From assembly GCA_017942005.1 (NCBI GenBank), contig JAGAVJ010000014.1, positions 1 through 64,000 on the forward strand: a DNA stretch of 64,000 nucleotides, in the 5' to 3' direction. Origin of the DNA: Clostridia bacterium. GTDB lineage: Bacteria; Bacillota; Clostridia; Oscillospirales; CAG-272. Under the pieces are notes generated by a model. That model was not told where the DNA came from. It saw only the letters and a program-made list of their open reading frames with translations, and ran no database searches. The position numbers and the translations under genes were made by a program. Each line of letters starts with the position of its first letter. Within the stretch, counting starts at the first letter, position 1. Positions 31,422 through 39,747 of the stretch are shown here, one piece after another.

Positions 31422-31722
31422 TCAGGTAATCACACGAAAGAGATGCACCGCTGACTACGCGTACCCATTCGCGCAGTGGGATCTGCGCTTGTATCTCGAC
31501 ACACATCCCGATGACAGGGAAGCACTTGCATATTTCCGCACCCTGTGTGAAAAAATGCCGGACACCTATGCCTGCCATGGGACAATGGCACCCGACGGTA
31601 CCTGTGACCATTGGCACTGGATCGAAGGACCGTGGCCGTGGGAATTTGAAGCCAATGCAATTGACGGCAAAATCTGCAGCTGTAACGATAGCTGCTGCGA
31701 CTGCCAGAAAGGAGGGCGCTGA
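31414..31722 (+). CDS. cotJB: Spore coat protein CotJB-like
   Basis: This 102-residue protein has the CotJB signature QWDLRLYLDTHPDDREALAYF (~20-40) and a Cys-rich end (CSCNDSCCDCQKGG). I choose the ATG at 31414, 8 nt after GGAGG; it overlaps the end of cotJA by 8 bases. An upstream in-frame ATG (31363) lies wholly within cotJA and is rejected. Cotranslation with cotJA and cotJC is likely. Confidence 0.88.
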   Translation: MADQVITRKRCTADYAYPFAQWDLRLYLDTHPDDREALAYFRTLCEKMPDTYACHGTMAPDGTCDHWHWIEGPWPWEFEANAIDGKICSCNDSCCDCQKGGR

Positions 31723-31724
31723 GC

Positions 31725-32147
31725 ATGTTCTGTTATGCAAAACAATTGGAATACCCCGTCCGCATCAAAAACTGCAATCCCCGCTTGGCATCCGCGATCA
31801 TCACGCAGTATGGCGGACCAGACGGTGAACTTGGCGCATCTCTGCGCTATCTCTCTCAGCGATTCTCCATGCCCTTTGATGAAGCGAAGGGCACTCTGAC
31901 AGACATCGGCACAGAAGAGCTTGGACACCTTGAAATGATCGGTGCACTGGTACACCAACTGACACGCAATCTGACACCGGAAGAGGTTGTCGCCGGCGGT
32001 TTTGATGCCTATTTTGTCGACCACACGACAGGCGTATATCCACAGGGTGCATCCGGTACCCCCTTTACCGCCGCTATGATGCAGTCCACAGGTGATCCAA
32101 TCACCGATCTGAATGAGGATATGGCAGCAGAGGGTACGACCATATAA
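31725..32147 (+). CDS. cotJC: CotJC-like manganese-catalase family protein, C-terminally short
   Basis: The 140-residue sequence follows CotJC / manganese catalase closely from the start (YPVRIKNCNPRLASAIITQYGGPDGELGASLRYLSQRF) through TDIGTEELGHLEM, which has one ExxH metal pair (~66-69), to VDHTTGVYPQGASG. It then ends abruptly at DLNEDMAAEGTTI. Typical CotJC is ~190 residues and continues with EQKARATYEYL and a second ExxH in REREVVHYQRF. These are absent, and no frame downstream restores them. It is therefore probably unable to form the di-manganese site; a structural coat role or a decayed gene is possible. GGAGGG precedes the ATG. Confidence 0.85.
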   Translation: MFCYAKQLEYPVRIKNCNPRLASAIITQYGGPDGELGASLRYLSQRFSMPFDEAKGTLTDIGTEELGHLEMIGALVHQLTRNLTPEEVVAGGFDAYFVDHTTGVYPQGASGTPFTAAMMQSTGDPITDLNEDMAAEGTTI

Positions 32148-32280
32148 GAACAACTTTATAGATGCGATAAGTTTCTGTAAACAAAACACCCTGAACATAA
32201 ATGTACATAGATGCCGTATGTGAATCATTCTTAAATTGTTGCATCACAGATCATCTTTACAAGGAATGTACCGAAATATC

Positions 32281-32309
32281 TTGAATTGTTCATGAATTTA
32301 TGGTACAAT
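32281..32309 (+). promoter_or_regulatory. aroQ promoter
   Basis: A -35 TTGAAT (32281-32286), a 17-bp spacer and a -10 TACAAT (32304-32309) leave a leader of about 185 nt before aroQ. The leader holds repeated GGAATG/CATTCC words that could pair, but no T-box or known riboswitch motif is seen. Nothing else is visible in the 32148-32500 gap. Confidence 0.55.
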
Positions 32310-32500
32310 GGTAGCAATTCCAAGGAATGCCGATTCCATAGGAATACGGATTTCAGAGGAATGTGTCACTGTACACACCGTTTTCGGCAGAATTTTTGTA
32401 TCGGTACTGTATTGCATTCCCATAGGATGATGCCGGTACTGGTTCGATAAGCAATTCACCGATTTTTATTTTACATACAGAAAGGAAGCCTTTCTATCTC

Positions 32501-32992
32501 ATGAAAGTTCTTGTATTAAACGGTCCGAATTTAAATCTTCTCGGGGAACGCGAACCCGGTATTTACGGCAGCACCTCGCTTGACGATATCTGCAAGCATC
32601 TCTCCTCTGCCGGAGAGGCCATGGGCATCGCCGTCTGCTTTGCGCAGTCCAACCATGAGGGGGAAATCATCGATATCCTGCATGCCGCCCGTCTGGAGTG
32701 TGACGGCGTCATTCTCAACGCAGGCGCCTATACACACTATTCCTACGCCATCCGCGACGCAATCGCTGCCATCAAAATTCCTGTTGTCGAAGTACATCTT
32801 TCCAACATCCACGCAAGAGACGAATTTCGTCATACTTCCGTCATCGCACCGGTCTGCATCGGACAGATTTCCGGCTTTGGCGCGGACAGCTATGACCTTG
32901 CACTGACTGCACTTGCATTCCGCTTCAATCAGGCAACGCCAAGATTAGACGAAGCAAAACAGACACACCGCATGGAAACAGAGGGAATCTGA
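32501..32992 (+). CDS. aroQ: 3-dehydroquinate dehydratase, type II
   Basis: This 163-residue cytosolic enzyme of the shikimate pathway is full length. It shows [20 protein letters not shown] (4-23, including the catalytic Tyr), [13 protein letters not shown] (~48), [19 protein letters not shown] (~69), [16 protein letters not shown] (~95, catalytic His) and [13 protein letters not shown] (~120). The ribosome binding site AAGGA lies inside a 7-bp hairpin AGAAAGGaagCCTTTCT ending 5 nt before the ATG, which could limit initiation. Confidence 0.96.
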   Translation: MKVLVLNGPNLNLLGEREPGIYGSTSLDDICKHLSSAGEAMGIAVCFAQSNHEGEIIDILHAARLECDGVILNAGAYTHYSYAIRDAIAAIKIPVVEVHLSNIHARDEFRHTSVIAPVCIGQISGFGADSYDLALTALAFRFNQATPRLDEAKQTHRMETEGI

Positions 32993-33118
32993 CATATCAA
33001 GAAATTGACGTGTCAAGGAATTGACACTTCCATCGGACATCCTGTCACAATATCAGATGGACTGTGCAAAACGCGATTTCCTGCCGTAAACGGATGCAGC
33101 TGAAAAGGAGCATTCATC

Positions 33119-33529
33119 ATGGGATATGAATTTTTTCTCTATGTAATTATTTTTATCGTGATCCTCGTGTGTTTCATCCGGGAGCTTCGGTTTCTTATCA
33201 GGACGCGTACCTGTACCGTATGGATGCGCGGTACTGTGGAAAGTTTGTGGGAAAGCAGCCGTTCCCGACACGGTTCCCGCTTTACGGTAATCGTCACATA
33301 TGAATACGCCGATTCCACAGGAGAAACCCACCGATACCGGCAGGAATCCTTCCACTCCTATCGTTACGATACCTTTTATCCGGGCTGTCCTGTCGATATT
33401 TCCATTGACCCGCAATATCCGGAGCTTATGATCCTTACAAGAGAACGCACCGATGCAGTCAAAGAGCTCCTTTTATGCCTTGTTGTCTGCGTACCCCTTT
33501 TTGCGGCGGCACATATTGCCACACTGTAA
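33119..33529 (+). CDS. Small membrane protein with DUF3592-like loop
   Basis: This 136-residue protein has an N-terminal transmembrane helix (FFLYVIIFIVILVCFI, ~5-20). A hydrophilic beta-rich domain follows (VTYEYADSTGETHRYRQESF ... YPGCPVDISIDPQYPELMIL), typical of DUF3592-like proteins, and then a second helix (LLLCLVVCVPLFAAAHIATL, ~117-136). The function of the family is unknown. AAAAGGAG precedes the ATG. It is followed by a strong terminator. Confidence 0.7.
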   Translation: MGYEFFLYVIIFIVILVCFIRELRFLIRTRTCTVWMRGTVESLWESSRSRHGSRFTVIVTYEYADSTGETHRYRQESFHSYRYDTFYPGCPVDISIDPQYPELMILTRERTDAVKELLLCLVVCVPLFAAAHIATL

Positions 33530-33611
33530 GTGCAGCTGCATACAACAAAAGCGTTTCTGCACATAGAAATTGGATAACTGCAAAAATGCATATCTTGGCA
33601 TAACATAAACC

Positions 33612-33655
33612 GGGGCTGTTGCAAGTTGAAAACTTGCAACAGCCCCTCCTTTTTT
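33612..33655 (+). terminator. Terminator after the small membrane protein gene
   Basis: A 16-bp perfect stem (33612-33627 with 33631-33646; GGGGCTGTTGCAAGTT and its complement) is followed by TCCTTTTTT. Related GCAAGTT..AACTTGC stems are at 28932 and 55770. Confidence 0.85.
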
Positions 33656-33734
33656 GCGCAATATTCGTTTTCTGCGATTTTATACAGGATAGCCGCTGTT
33701 TTCACCGCTTTCAGAGAGCACGCCATATCTGCAC

Positions 33735-33771
33735 AAAAAGGGTTGCTGCACTAAAGTGCAGCAACCCTTTT
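33735..33771 (-). terminator. Terminator of the 1889-residue secreted protein gene
   Basis: A perfect stem AAAAGGGTTGCTGCACT / AGTGCAGCAACCCTTTT lies about 30 bases past the minus-strand stop. A-runs and T-runs on both sides allow bidirectional action. Confidence 0.8.
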
Positions 33772-33802
33772 GTTCTCTTTGATTGTATTTTTTGAAAAAT
33801 GC

Positions 33803-36800
33803 TTACTTTACGGTAACTGCAACGACATCAGAGAACGCGCTGGATGCTTCCTTGCCGGATGCAAACGTGGTTGCACGTACCTTGAAGTAGTAGGTCTTGC
33901 CGCTTTCCAGATCATATTTGGTGCAGCTTGTGGAAAGCTTGTCACCCTCCAGCGTCTTGACAACTCTGTAAGTGCCATTTTCACTGTCTGCCATCCAGAC
34001 CTGATATGCGTCCGCGCCGTTGACTGCTTCCCAGCTAATCACTGCGCGTCCTGCTCTCGGGCTTTCTGCCTTAATCACAGGTGTTTCGGGCATAACTGCA
34101 ACTTCAAATTCATCGGAGAATACACCGTAGACAACAGTTCCGTCATCCTTAAAGTAGACTGCACGCATCTTGTAGGTATACGTTTCACCTGCGGTCAAAT
34201 CCACGTTGCTGTATGCGGTCACGTTCCCCATGTTCGGCTCTCCCTGATCCTTCTTGCCAAAAATCTTGACGATCTTGAAGTCGCCGCCTTCTTCATCCTG
34301 TCTCCAGATCTGGTATCCGTATGCGCCGGAAACCTCACGCCATAAAAGACGGACACGGCTGGTGGAATTGCTGTACGGCATATAGGGAGGATTGTCGCTC
34401 GTCATGACAACCGCTGCCGGCATGTAATTGATACCGGAGAATTCAGAGTAAACTCTTTCCTCTGCGGAATCGAGGACAAATGCACGCACCTTATAGTAGT
34501 AGGTCGTACCAACGGTCAGTCCCTGGTTGGTATACTCGGTTACGCTGCCGTCCATGACGCTCTTAACGCGTTCCCATTCTGCTTCCGGTGCATCGGGAGA
34601 AGTTGCTCTCCAGATTTCGTAACCGTCTGCACCTTCTGCTGCAGTCCATGTGACCTTGACAGTCGTCTGGAGTCTGCTGTAGCAGGAAAGGATTTCCGGT
34701 GCTGCGGGCGCTTTGAGCTGTTCTGCGCCGCATGCAGTGCAGAAGCCATCCTCAAAGGTATGAGGCTGATTTTCTTCTGCTTTGCCGCATGTCTCGCACA
34801 CTGCGTTATGGGTGTCGCCATCTTCGTTTTCGGTATACTTCCAGCTGTGACCCAGTGCCGGCAGAATGATGATCTTGTCTTCGGAAACAGATACATCCTT
34901 GCCGTCTGCATCCTTTGCGGCTGCAGTTGCAACAAAAACTTCCTGACCTTCCTGTTCACAGGTTGCAGCCACTGCACGTTCCTCATCATGGGCAACGGTG
35001 GTTGTCACATTTTCAAGAGCGGCTTCATCGCAGATGGAGCAGGCAATCGTTGCACTTGCGGTGTACTCACCGGTCGCGTTGCCTTCTTCGTCAAGAACTT
35101 CTTCCCAGGTGAAGGTACCGACATAGGTATGGGTACCTGCGGGAAGCTTGACATCGGTTTCTGCCGTATATGCAAAGTCACCGTATTTGTCGTGCTTTGC
35201 AGTGCCTTTTGCCACATAGTGTGCATTCAAGCCATCCGTACAGCTGCCGGTATGTGCCGTATTTTCTGCGGTCCCGGTCTGGTCTGCATTGAATGTGACT
35301 CTGACAGGGTTATACTTCTGGTTCTTAATAAAGAGGTCGAGGGTTGTTTCGCGTTCATGACAGCTTTCATGTGTGCATTCCAGATTACGGAATGTCAGAG
35401 AAGTACCGTCTTCCTTCCATACTGCATCGGTTGGAACATAGGTATGACCGGCAATTGCAACTGCTGCTTCATACTCTGCCAGCTTTTTCTTGTAAATTGC
35501 CAGCTGCTCTTCATAAGTGGTATCAGCTCTGTCGTAGTCTGCATCAGGATCCGGTTCTGTCGGTTCTGCGACATGCGCACCGCATTCTACACAAACATAG
35601 CAGAAACCGGTATTGAAGTTGCCAGAATCATCCTTGGTATAGTAGGTTTCATCAAAGCGGATGTAGTGGTGTTCATGTGCGGTATCTTCAGTAATTTTAC
35701 GGGAGCCGGCTTCCATAACGCCGCATTCTGTGCAGCGATTTTCGGTGTAGGCGTCGTTCCAGCAGGAAGCATCTACTGCTGCTTCCTCATAGGAGTGATT
35801 TGTGCCAGCAAAATGACTCATGCTGATCGTTTCTACAAAGTTTGCAGCCCACATGAACTCATCGTTGTCATTGATTTCCACTTCATAGCCAAGCATTTCC
35901 ATCATGCTGTTGTTGCTGTAATAAGTGTTATAATCAGGATTGTAGTTGCTTTCTTCAAACGCATAGCCGTAGCCCGTTTGTTCATCGTTGCCGGAAATAT
36001 AGGCAAAGTTGGTTGCAATGGCAACATACAGCTTGCCGTCGTTCTTAAGCATCAAACCTGCAATCGGGCGATTTTCCACAGTGAAATCTGCATCATCTGC
36101 AGAGTATACAACAGAAAATGCTTTGCCGCCGAAGGGGTTGGTCTTGTCGCGGGCAGCGGAAACGGTATTGTATTCCTTAACAACTGCGACGTCACTGGAG
36201 GTAAGATCATAAGTCAGAATTGTGTTTGCAAGGTTGAAATAGAGCTTACCGTCGTAAAGTGCGCAAGTCAGTGCAATCGAGGGATAAATCTGCTCATAAT
36301 CGACATGCTTTGCGTACAGCTCCGTGACGGTTTCGTTCTCGTAGAAGGTACCGGTGGCAATATCCTTGATACGCGGAACAATGCTGTCCTCTTCTTCACC
36401 TTTGGCGTTAAATTCAATCAACGCTTCATAATCGTTGTCGCCATTGGTGCCAGCGTCAGTCTTTGTAATCTTATGACGCACCATCTTGTAGGAAATATCA
36501 TTGTTCATCTTCTGATCTTTGATCATCTGTAAATAGTCAGAAGAATCATAGATGTAATAGAAGTACTCACCATCAGAGAAGACATTGCTCTTGATACGTG
36601 CCATCCAGGAGTCTTCATAATCGGTATTGGTAGCAGCCTGTTCATACAAGGTCTTGATTTCCTTGTAGTTGTCTTCATACATATCGACCGCTGCGGTGTG
36701 GCTGAACAAAAAGTACAAATGGTTCATGTTGCCGTCGGTTTCTACACGGTCACGAATCATAACCTCTGAATAGATATCGGTATAACATGTATCAATGTAG

Positions 36801-39472
36801 TACCATGCTCCGTCCACCTTGATTGCATTCCAGAAGTGATCAGAATCAAAATTGTCCTGCGTTTCTCCAAACATCGAAACGGATGCATCGTAGGTGATAC
36901 GCACAAGGTCAACAATGTAGTTCTGGTTAATATCAATCACGCCGTTTTCGTCTGTAACATAAAGATCAGCAGACTTCTTCCAGTTTGCAGCAACGCTCAT
37001 ATCGGTGCCAGCGCCGTTGACACCGTAAATCTCGGGGTGCATGCACTGTACCAGATAAGCAAATGCCTTTGCGTAACCAAGGCATACAGCATTGCCGCTG
37101 CCTGCCAATGCGCCAAACTGGGAGCCTTCCCAATAACCAAGAACACCGTTTGCCATTCCGTTTGCAGCCTGATCCGCATATACGGGAACTGCTTCGTTTG
37201 GCGTCATGCCCTGGAGAGCTTCCAGCGGCTGATCCATCTGCTGCTCGACAATCTGGTCAATGGTCATCTTGTAGCCGGGAGCATTATCAGGGTCAACTTC
37301 AATACCGTTTTCCTCTGCATCTGCAAGGAATGCCTCCAGCTGTGCGTCGATCTGGGCAGCAGCATCTTCACCCCAACTTGCTACGATAAAGCCTCTGGGG
37401 TCTTCCTTAATCGCATCGGCGTTTTCTGTCATAAACTGCTCTGTTGCAGCATCTGCCTGTTCATTTGCTGTTTTCTCTGCCTGTGCTTCAGCCTGTGCCT
37501 TTGCAGCCTTCGCTTCTTCTGTGTCTGCAATAGATGCACGGAGTTCTTCCTCTTTTTCTGCTACAGCAGCGTTTGCAGCTTCTTCGTACTTTGCCTTTTC
37601 CTCATCGGTTTCGACAAATGCGTTTGCCTTTGCCTGTGCATATGTATCAGTCGTATCCGCTACAGCAGCTTGTGCTTTCTCTGTCGCATAGGCATCCTTC
37701 TTTGCTCTCACATCTTCTGCAACGGCAGCCTCTGCAACTTTCTGTGCCTCTGCCTCAAGCTTCTGATTTGCGACTCTGTTTACATACTCTTCTTTTGTCT
37801 CTTCCGGTGCTTCCGGTTCGCCGTCGTCTGCAACAGGTGCAGGAGCAGGCTCTTCCTCTATGACAACAAGAGGATTCACATTTTCTGTTTCTTTTACCTC
37901 AGGCTCGGACTCTTTTTCAGAAGACGATTCTTCCGGTACAGAAGATTCTTCTGAGGATTCTTCTTTAGATTCTTCCGAAGATTCTTCTGAAGATTCTTCT
38001 TTGGATTCTTCTGAGGGCTCATCGGGATCCGGCTTTTCAGGCTCTGTCGGATGCAGGCTGTCATATTCCTTAGCTGCTTCTTCCTTTGCCTCCGCTAAGA
38101 AATCCTTGCCTTCGTCAGATGCCTTATATGCAGCCACTGCGTCCGCAATGGCCTTTTCGTAATATGCCTTTCCTTCCTCCGTTGTAAGGTATTCTTCAAA
38201 CGCAGCCTCATAAGCTTCGTTGTAAACATCCTTACCTTCTTCAGAGTTCGGATACGCGGTCACTGCATCTGCATATGCTTTATCCCAGGCGTCTTTTTTT
38301 GCAGCATCATAAGCTTCGTCGTAAATGGGCTGCGCAAGCTTGTTGTATGCAGCTTTTTCATCGAAAATAGAGGCATATACTTCATTGTATACCTGATTAT
38401 AGACATTCTTGTATACGCCCTGGCGATAGCCGTTTTCAATCGCGCCTTCATAGAACTGCTGCTTCAGCTGTGCCATCAGACCATCTCTGATCTGCGTGCG
38501 GAACTGTGCATCAAGCTGCTTTTCATAATCCGCATAGATGGCATTGTAAAGATCGTCAAAATGTTCATGCGGCTGCGGATCCTCTGCGATCATGGTACCT
38601 GGATCTTCTCCAGGCGTTTTGTCCATGTTCATGATGTACGGCATATCAAACGAACTGACCTCAGCCAGCCAGTCGTTAAGTACCAGAAGCTTCTGCGCTT
38701 CGGTCTGTGCGCCGGATTTTTCAATCAGGTCGAGCACCTCATCGCGCTTCTTTTCCACTTCCTTGCCGTAATATTCTACGCCATAGCGGTCGCCGTAGGT
38801 AAAGTTCTGAATCATGCCGAGAATATCGTCATAGCTATAGTTGCCGCTTCTGACATCTGCGACGGAGACATTGGCAATCGCCAGCATTTCGCCCAGCACT
38901 CCAAGACCATCTTCTCCGTTATCATTATAGCTTAAGAAGAACGGGAGCTGCACACCGAGTACATCGGCATTTGCCGCCCACTGATCGGTATACTGCTGGA
39001 ACATATACAGTATTGTTTGAATCTGCGTCTCTGTCAGCGGTTTCGATTCTCCATCCGCGTCAAGAACTTTGATTTCTTTCAGCTCAGATTCCACCACCAG
39101 CATCAGCGGATCGTCCATGTCCAGCGTGACGCTTTCGTCAATCTCTACCGCATTTGGATCGATATCGAGATCGATTGCATTTGCGTCGAGTACGATAGGT
39201 TTACTGCTGCCTTCCACCGTAAAGACAATCGGCGCTGTGCTTTGGTTTTCATATGTTTCCTTGTTGGAAACCGTTTCCGCCTTTTTGTCTGCTTTTGCTT
39301 CTGTGCTGTCCGGTGCCGCGCCGCGATTGCTTTGCTTTGCAGCTGCATCAGAAGAAGCGGTCTTTGCCGTTTCTGCACCTGTTTTCACGGCGGATACCGG
39401 TGTGGTAATCATACCGAGAAGCATGGCAGAAGCTAACAAAAGGCTGGAAATCTGCTTTGTTGACTTCTTCAT
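33803..39472 (-). CDS. Giant secreted transglutaminase-like / Fn3 protein
   Basis: The 1889-residue protein has a Sec signal peptide (~1-28, ending PVSA). The parts in order are: a Glu-rich linker; helical imperfect repeats rich in YDEAYDAA/EEGKAYYE (~380-470); a Ser/Glu stretch (EESSEESSEE, ~490-520); an Ala/Glu coiled-coil-like region (~570-680); and a transglutaminase-like core with Cys in NAVCLGYAKAF (~799), His in SDHFWNAIKVDGAWYY (~880) and Asp in IDTCYTD (~894). A beta-rich region, several CxxC ribbon-like motifs (CTECG, CSIC, CETCG, CTACG; ~1300-1590) and three Fn3 domains (~1590-1889) complete it. It probably acts in or on the cell envelope. The last ~905 bp are almost identical to the end of the gene at 59132. 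No sortase or S-layer motif is seen at the C-terminus. Confidence 0.85.
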   Translation of the reverse strand: MKKSTKQISSLLLASAMLLGMITTPVSAVKTGAETAKTASSDAAAKQSNRGAAPDSTEAKADKKAETVSNKETYENQSTAPIVFTVEGSSKPIVLDANAIDLDIDPNAVEIDESVTLDMDDPLMLVVESELKEIKVLDADGESKPLTETQIQTILYMFQQYTDQWAANADVLGVQLPFFLSYNDNGEDGLGVLGEMLAIANVSVADVRSGNYSYDDILGMIQNFTYGDRYGVEYYGKEVEKKRDEVLDLIEKSGAQTEAQKLLVLNDWLAEVSSFDMPYIMNMDKTPGEDPGTMIAEDPQPHEHFDDLYNAIYADYEKQLDAQFRTQIRDGLMAQLKQQFYEGAIENGYRQGVYKNVYNQVYNEVYASIFDEKAAYNKLAQPIYDEAYDAAKKDAWDKAYADAVTAYPNSEEGKDVYNEAYEAAFEEYLTTEEGKAYYEKAIADAVAAYKASDEGKDFLAEAKEEAAKEYDSLHPTEPEKPDPDEPSEESKEESSEESSEESKEESSEESSVPEESSSEKESEPEVKETENVNPLVVIEEEPAPAPVADDGEPEAPEETKEEYVNRVANQKLEAEAQKVAEAAVAEDVRAKKDAYATEKAQAAVADTTDTYAQAKANAFVETDEEKAKYEEAANAAVAEKEEELRASIADTEEAKAAKAQAEAQAEKTANEQADAATEQFMTENADAIKEDPRGFIVASWGEDAAAQIDAQLEAFLADAEENGIEVDPDNAPGYKMTIDQIVEQQMDQPLEALQGMTPNEAVPVYADQAANGMANGVLGYWEGSQFGALAGSGNAVCLGYAKAFAYLVQCMHPEIYGVNGAGTDMSVAANWKKSADLYVTDENGVIDINQNYIVDLVRITYDASVSMFGETQDNFDSDHFWNAIKVDGAWYYIDTCYTDIYSEVMIRDRVETDGNMNHLYFLFSHTAAVDMYEDNYKEIKTLYEQAATNTDYEDSWMARIKSNVFSDGEYFYYIYDSSDYLQMIKDQKMNNDISYKMVRHKITKTDAGTNGDNDYEALIEFNAKGEEEDSIVPRIKDIATGTFYENETVTELYAKHVDYEQIYPSIALTCALYDGKLYFNLANTILTYDLTSSDVAVVKEYNTVSAARDKTNPFGGKAFSVVYSADDADFTVENRPIAGLMLKNDGKLYVAIATNFAYISGNDEQTGYGYAFEESNYNPDYNTYYSNNSMMEMLGYEVEINDNDEFMWAANFVETISMSHFAGTNHSYEEAAVDASCWNDAYTENRCTECGVMEAGSRKITEDTAHEHHYIRFDETYYTKDDSGNFNTGFCYVCVECGAHVAEPTEPDPDADYDRADTTYEEQLAIYKKKLAEYEAAVAIAGHTYVPTDAVWKEDGTSLTFRNLECTHESCHERETTLDLFIKNQKYNPVRVTFNADQTGTAENTAHTGSCTDGLNAHYVAKGTAKHDKYGDFAYTAETDVKLPAGTHTYVGTFTWEEVLDEEGNATGEYTASATIACSICDEAALENVTTTVAHDEERAVAATCEQEGQEVFVATAAAKDADGKDVSVSEDKIIILPALGHSWKYTENEDGDTHNAVCETCGKAEENQPHTFEDGFCTACGAEQLKAPAAPEILSCYSRLQTTVKVTWTAAEGADGYEIWRATSPDAPEAEWERVKSVMDGSVTEYTNQGLTVGTTYYYKVRAFVLDSAEERVYSEFSGINYMPAAVVMTSDNPPYMPYSNSTSRVRLLWREVSGAYGYQIWRQDEEGGDFKIVKIFGKKDQGEPNMGNVTAYSNVDLTAGETYTYKMRAVYFKDDGTVVYGVFSDEFEVAVMPETPVIKAESPRAGRAVISWEAVNGADAYQVWMADSENGTYRVVKTLEGDKLSTSCTKYDLESGKTYYFKVRATTFASGKEASSAFSDVVAVTVK
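33807..34711 (-). repeat. ~905-bp direct repeat, left copy (three Fn3 domains)
   Basis: It corresponds base for base, at a constant offset of 25,329 and without visible gaps, to 59136-60040. Differences are scattered single bases. Both copies are in the same orientation and form the 3' ends of two otherwise different secreted-protein genes. Confidence 0.9.
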
Positions 39473-39687
39473 GTAAAATTTTCATCCTTTCCTGAATTCA
39501 TTACATGTTTTTGTATGTGCACAAGATGCCTTGACACCAACGGCAAAACGGGTCTCATTTAGGAAACCTGATGTCGTATCATGGGATTCCTGCCAGCTGT
39601 ACGGAAGTGCTTTATACAAATTTTGGCACAATTCACATTGTTTGCTTTTACAAAACATCTTTGGCTGAACAGAAAGCATCTACCAAC

Positions 39688-39716
39688 AGTATATCATGGT
39701 TCTTTTATCCTGTCAA
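39688..39716 (-). promoter_or_regulatory. Promoter of the giant secreted protein
   Basis: On the minus strand there is a -35 TTGACA (39711-39716), a 17-bp spacer and a -10 TATACT (39688-39693). It leaves a leader of roughly 200 nt and lies just after the stop of the upstream regulator gene. Confidence 0.75.
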
Positions 39717-39747
39717 TAGTGAATCAAAGTTTTTAACAATTTTTTTC

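Noticed and set aside
30969..32147. cotJ genes as proof that the organism sporulates
   Set aside because: CotJ homologues occur in Clostridia with incomplete sporulation sets, and cotJC is truncated here; the window holds no other sporulation gene.
34760..36532. 590-codon open frame on the plus strand opposite the giant secreted protein gene
   Set aside because: It is the mirror frame of a well-supported coding sequence, has a Cys/Ile/Val-rich translation without any recognisable domain, and lacks a ribosome binding site.
39473..39690. Small gene in the leader of the giant secreted protein
   Set aside because: Only a short open frame without a ribosome binding site; the region is better explained as a long leader after a consensus promoter.
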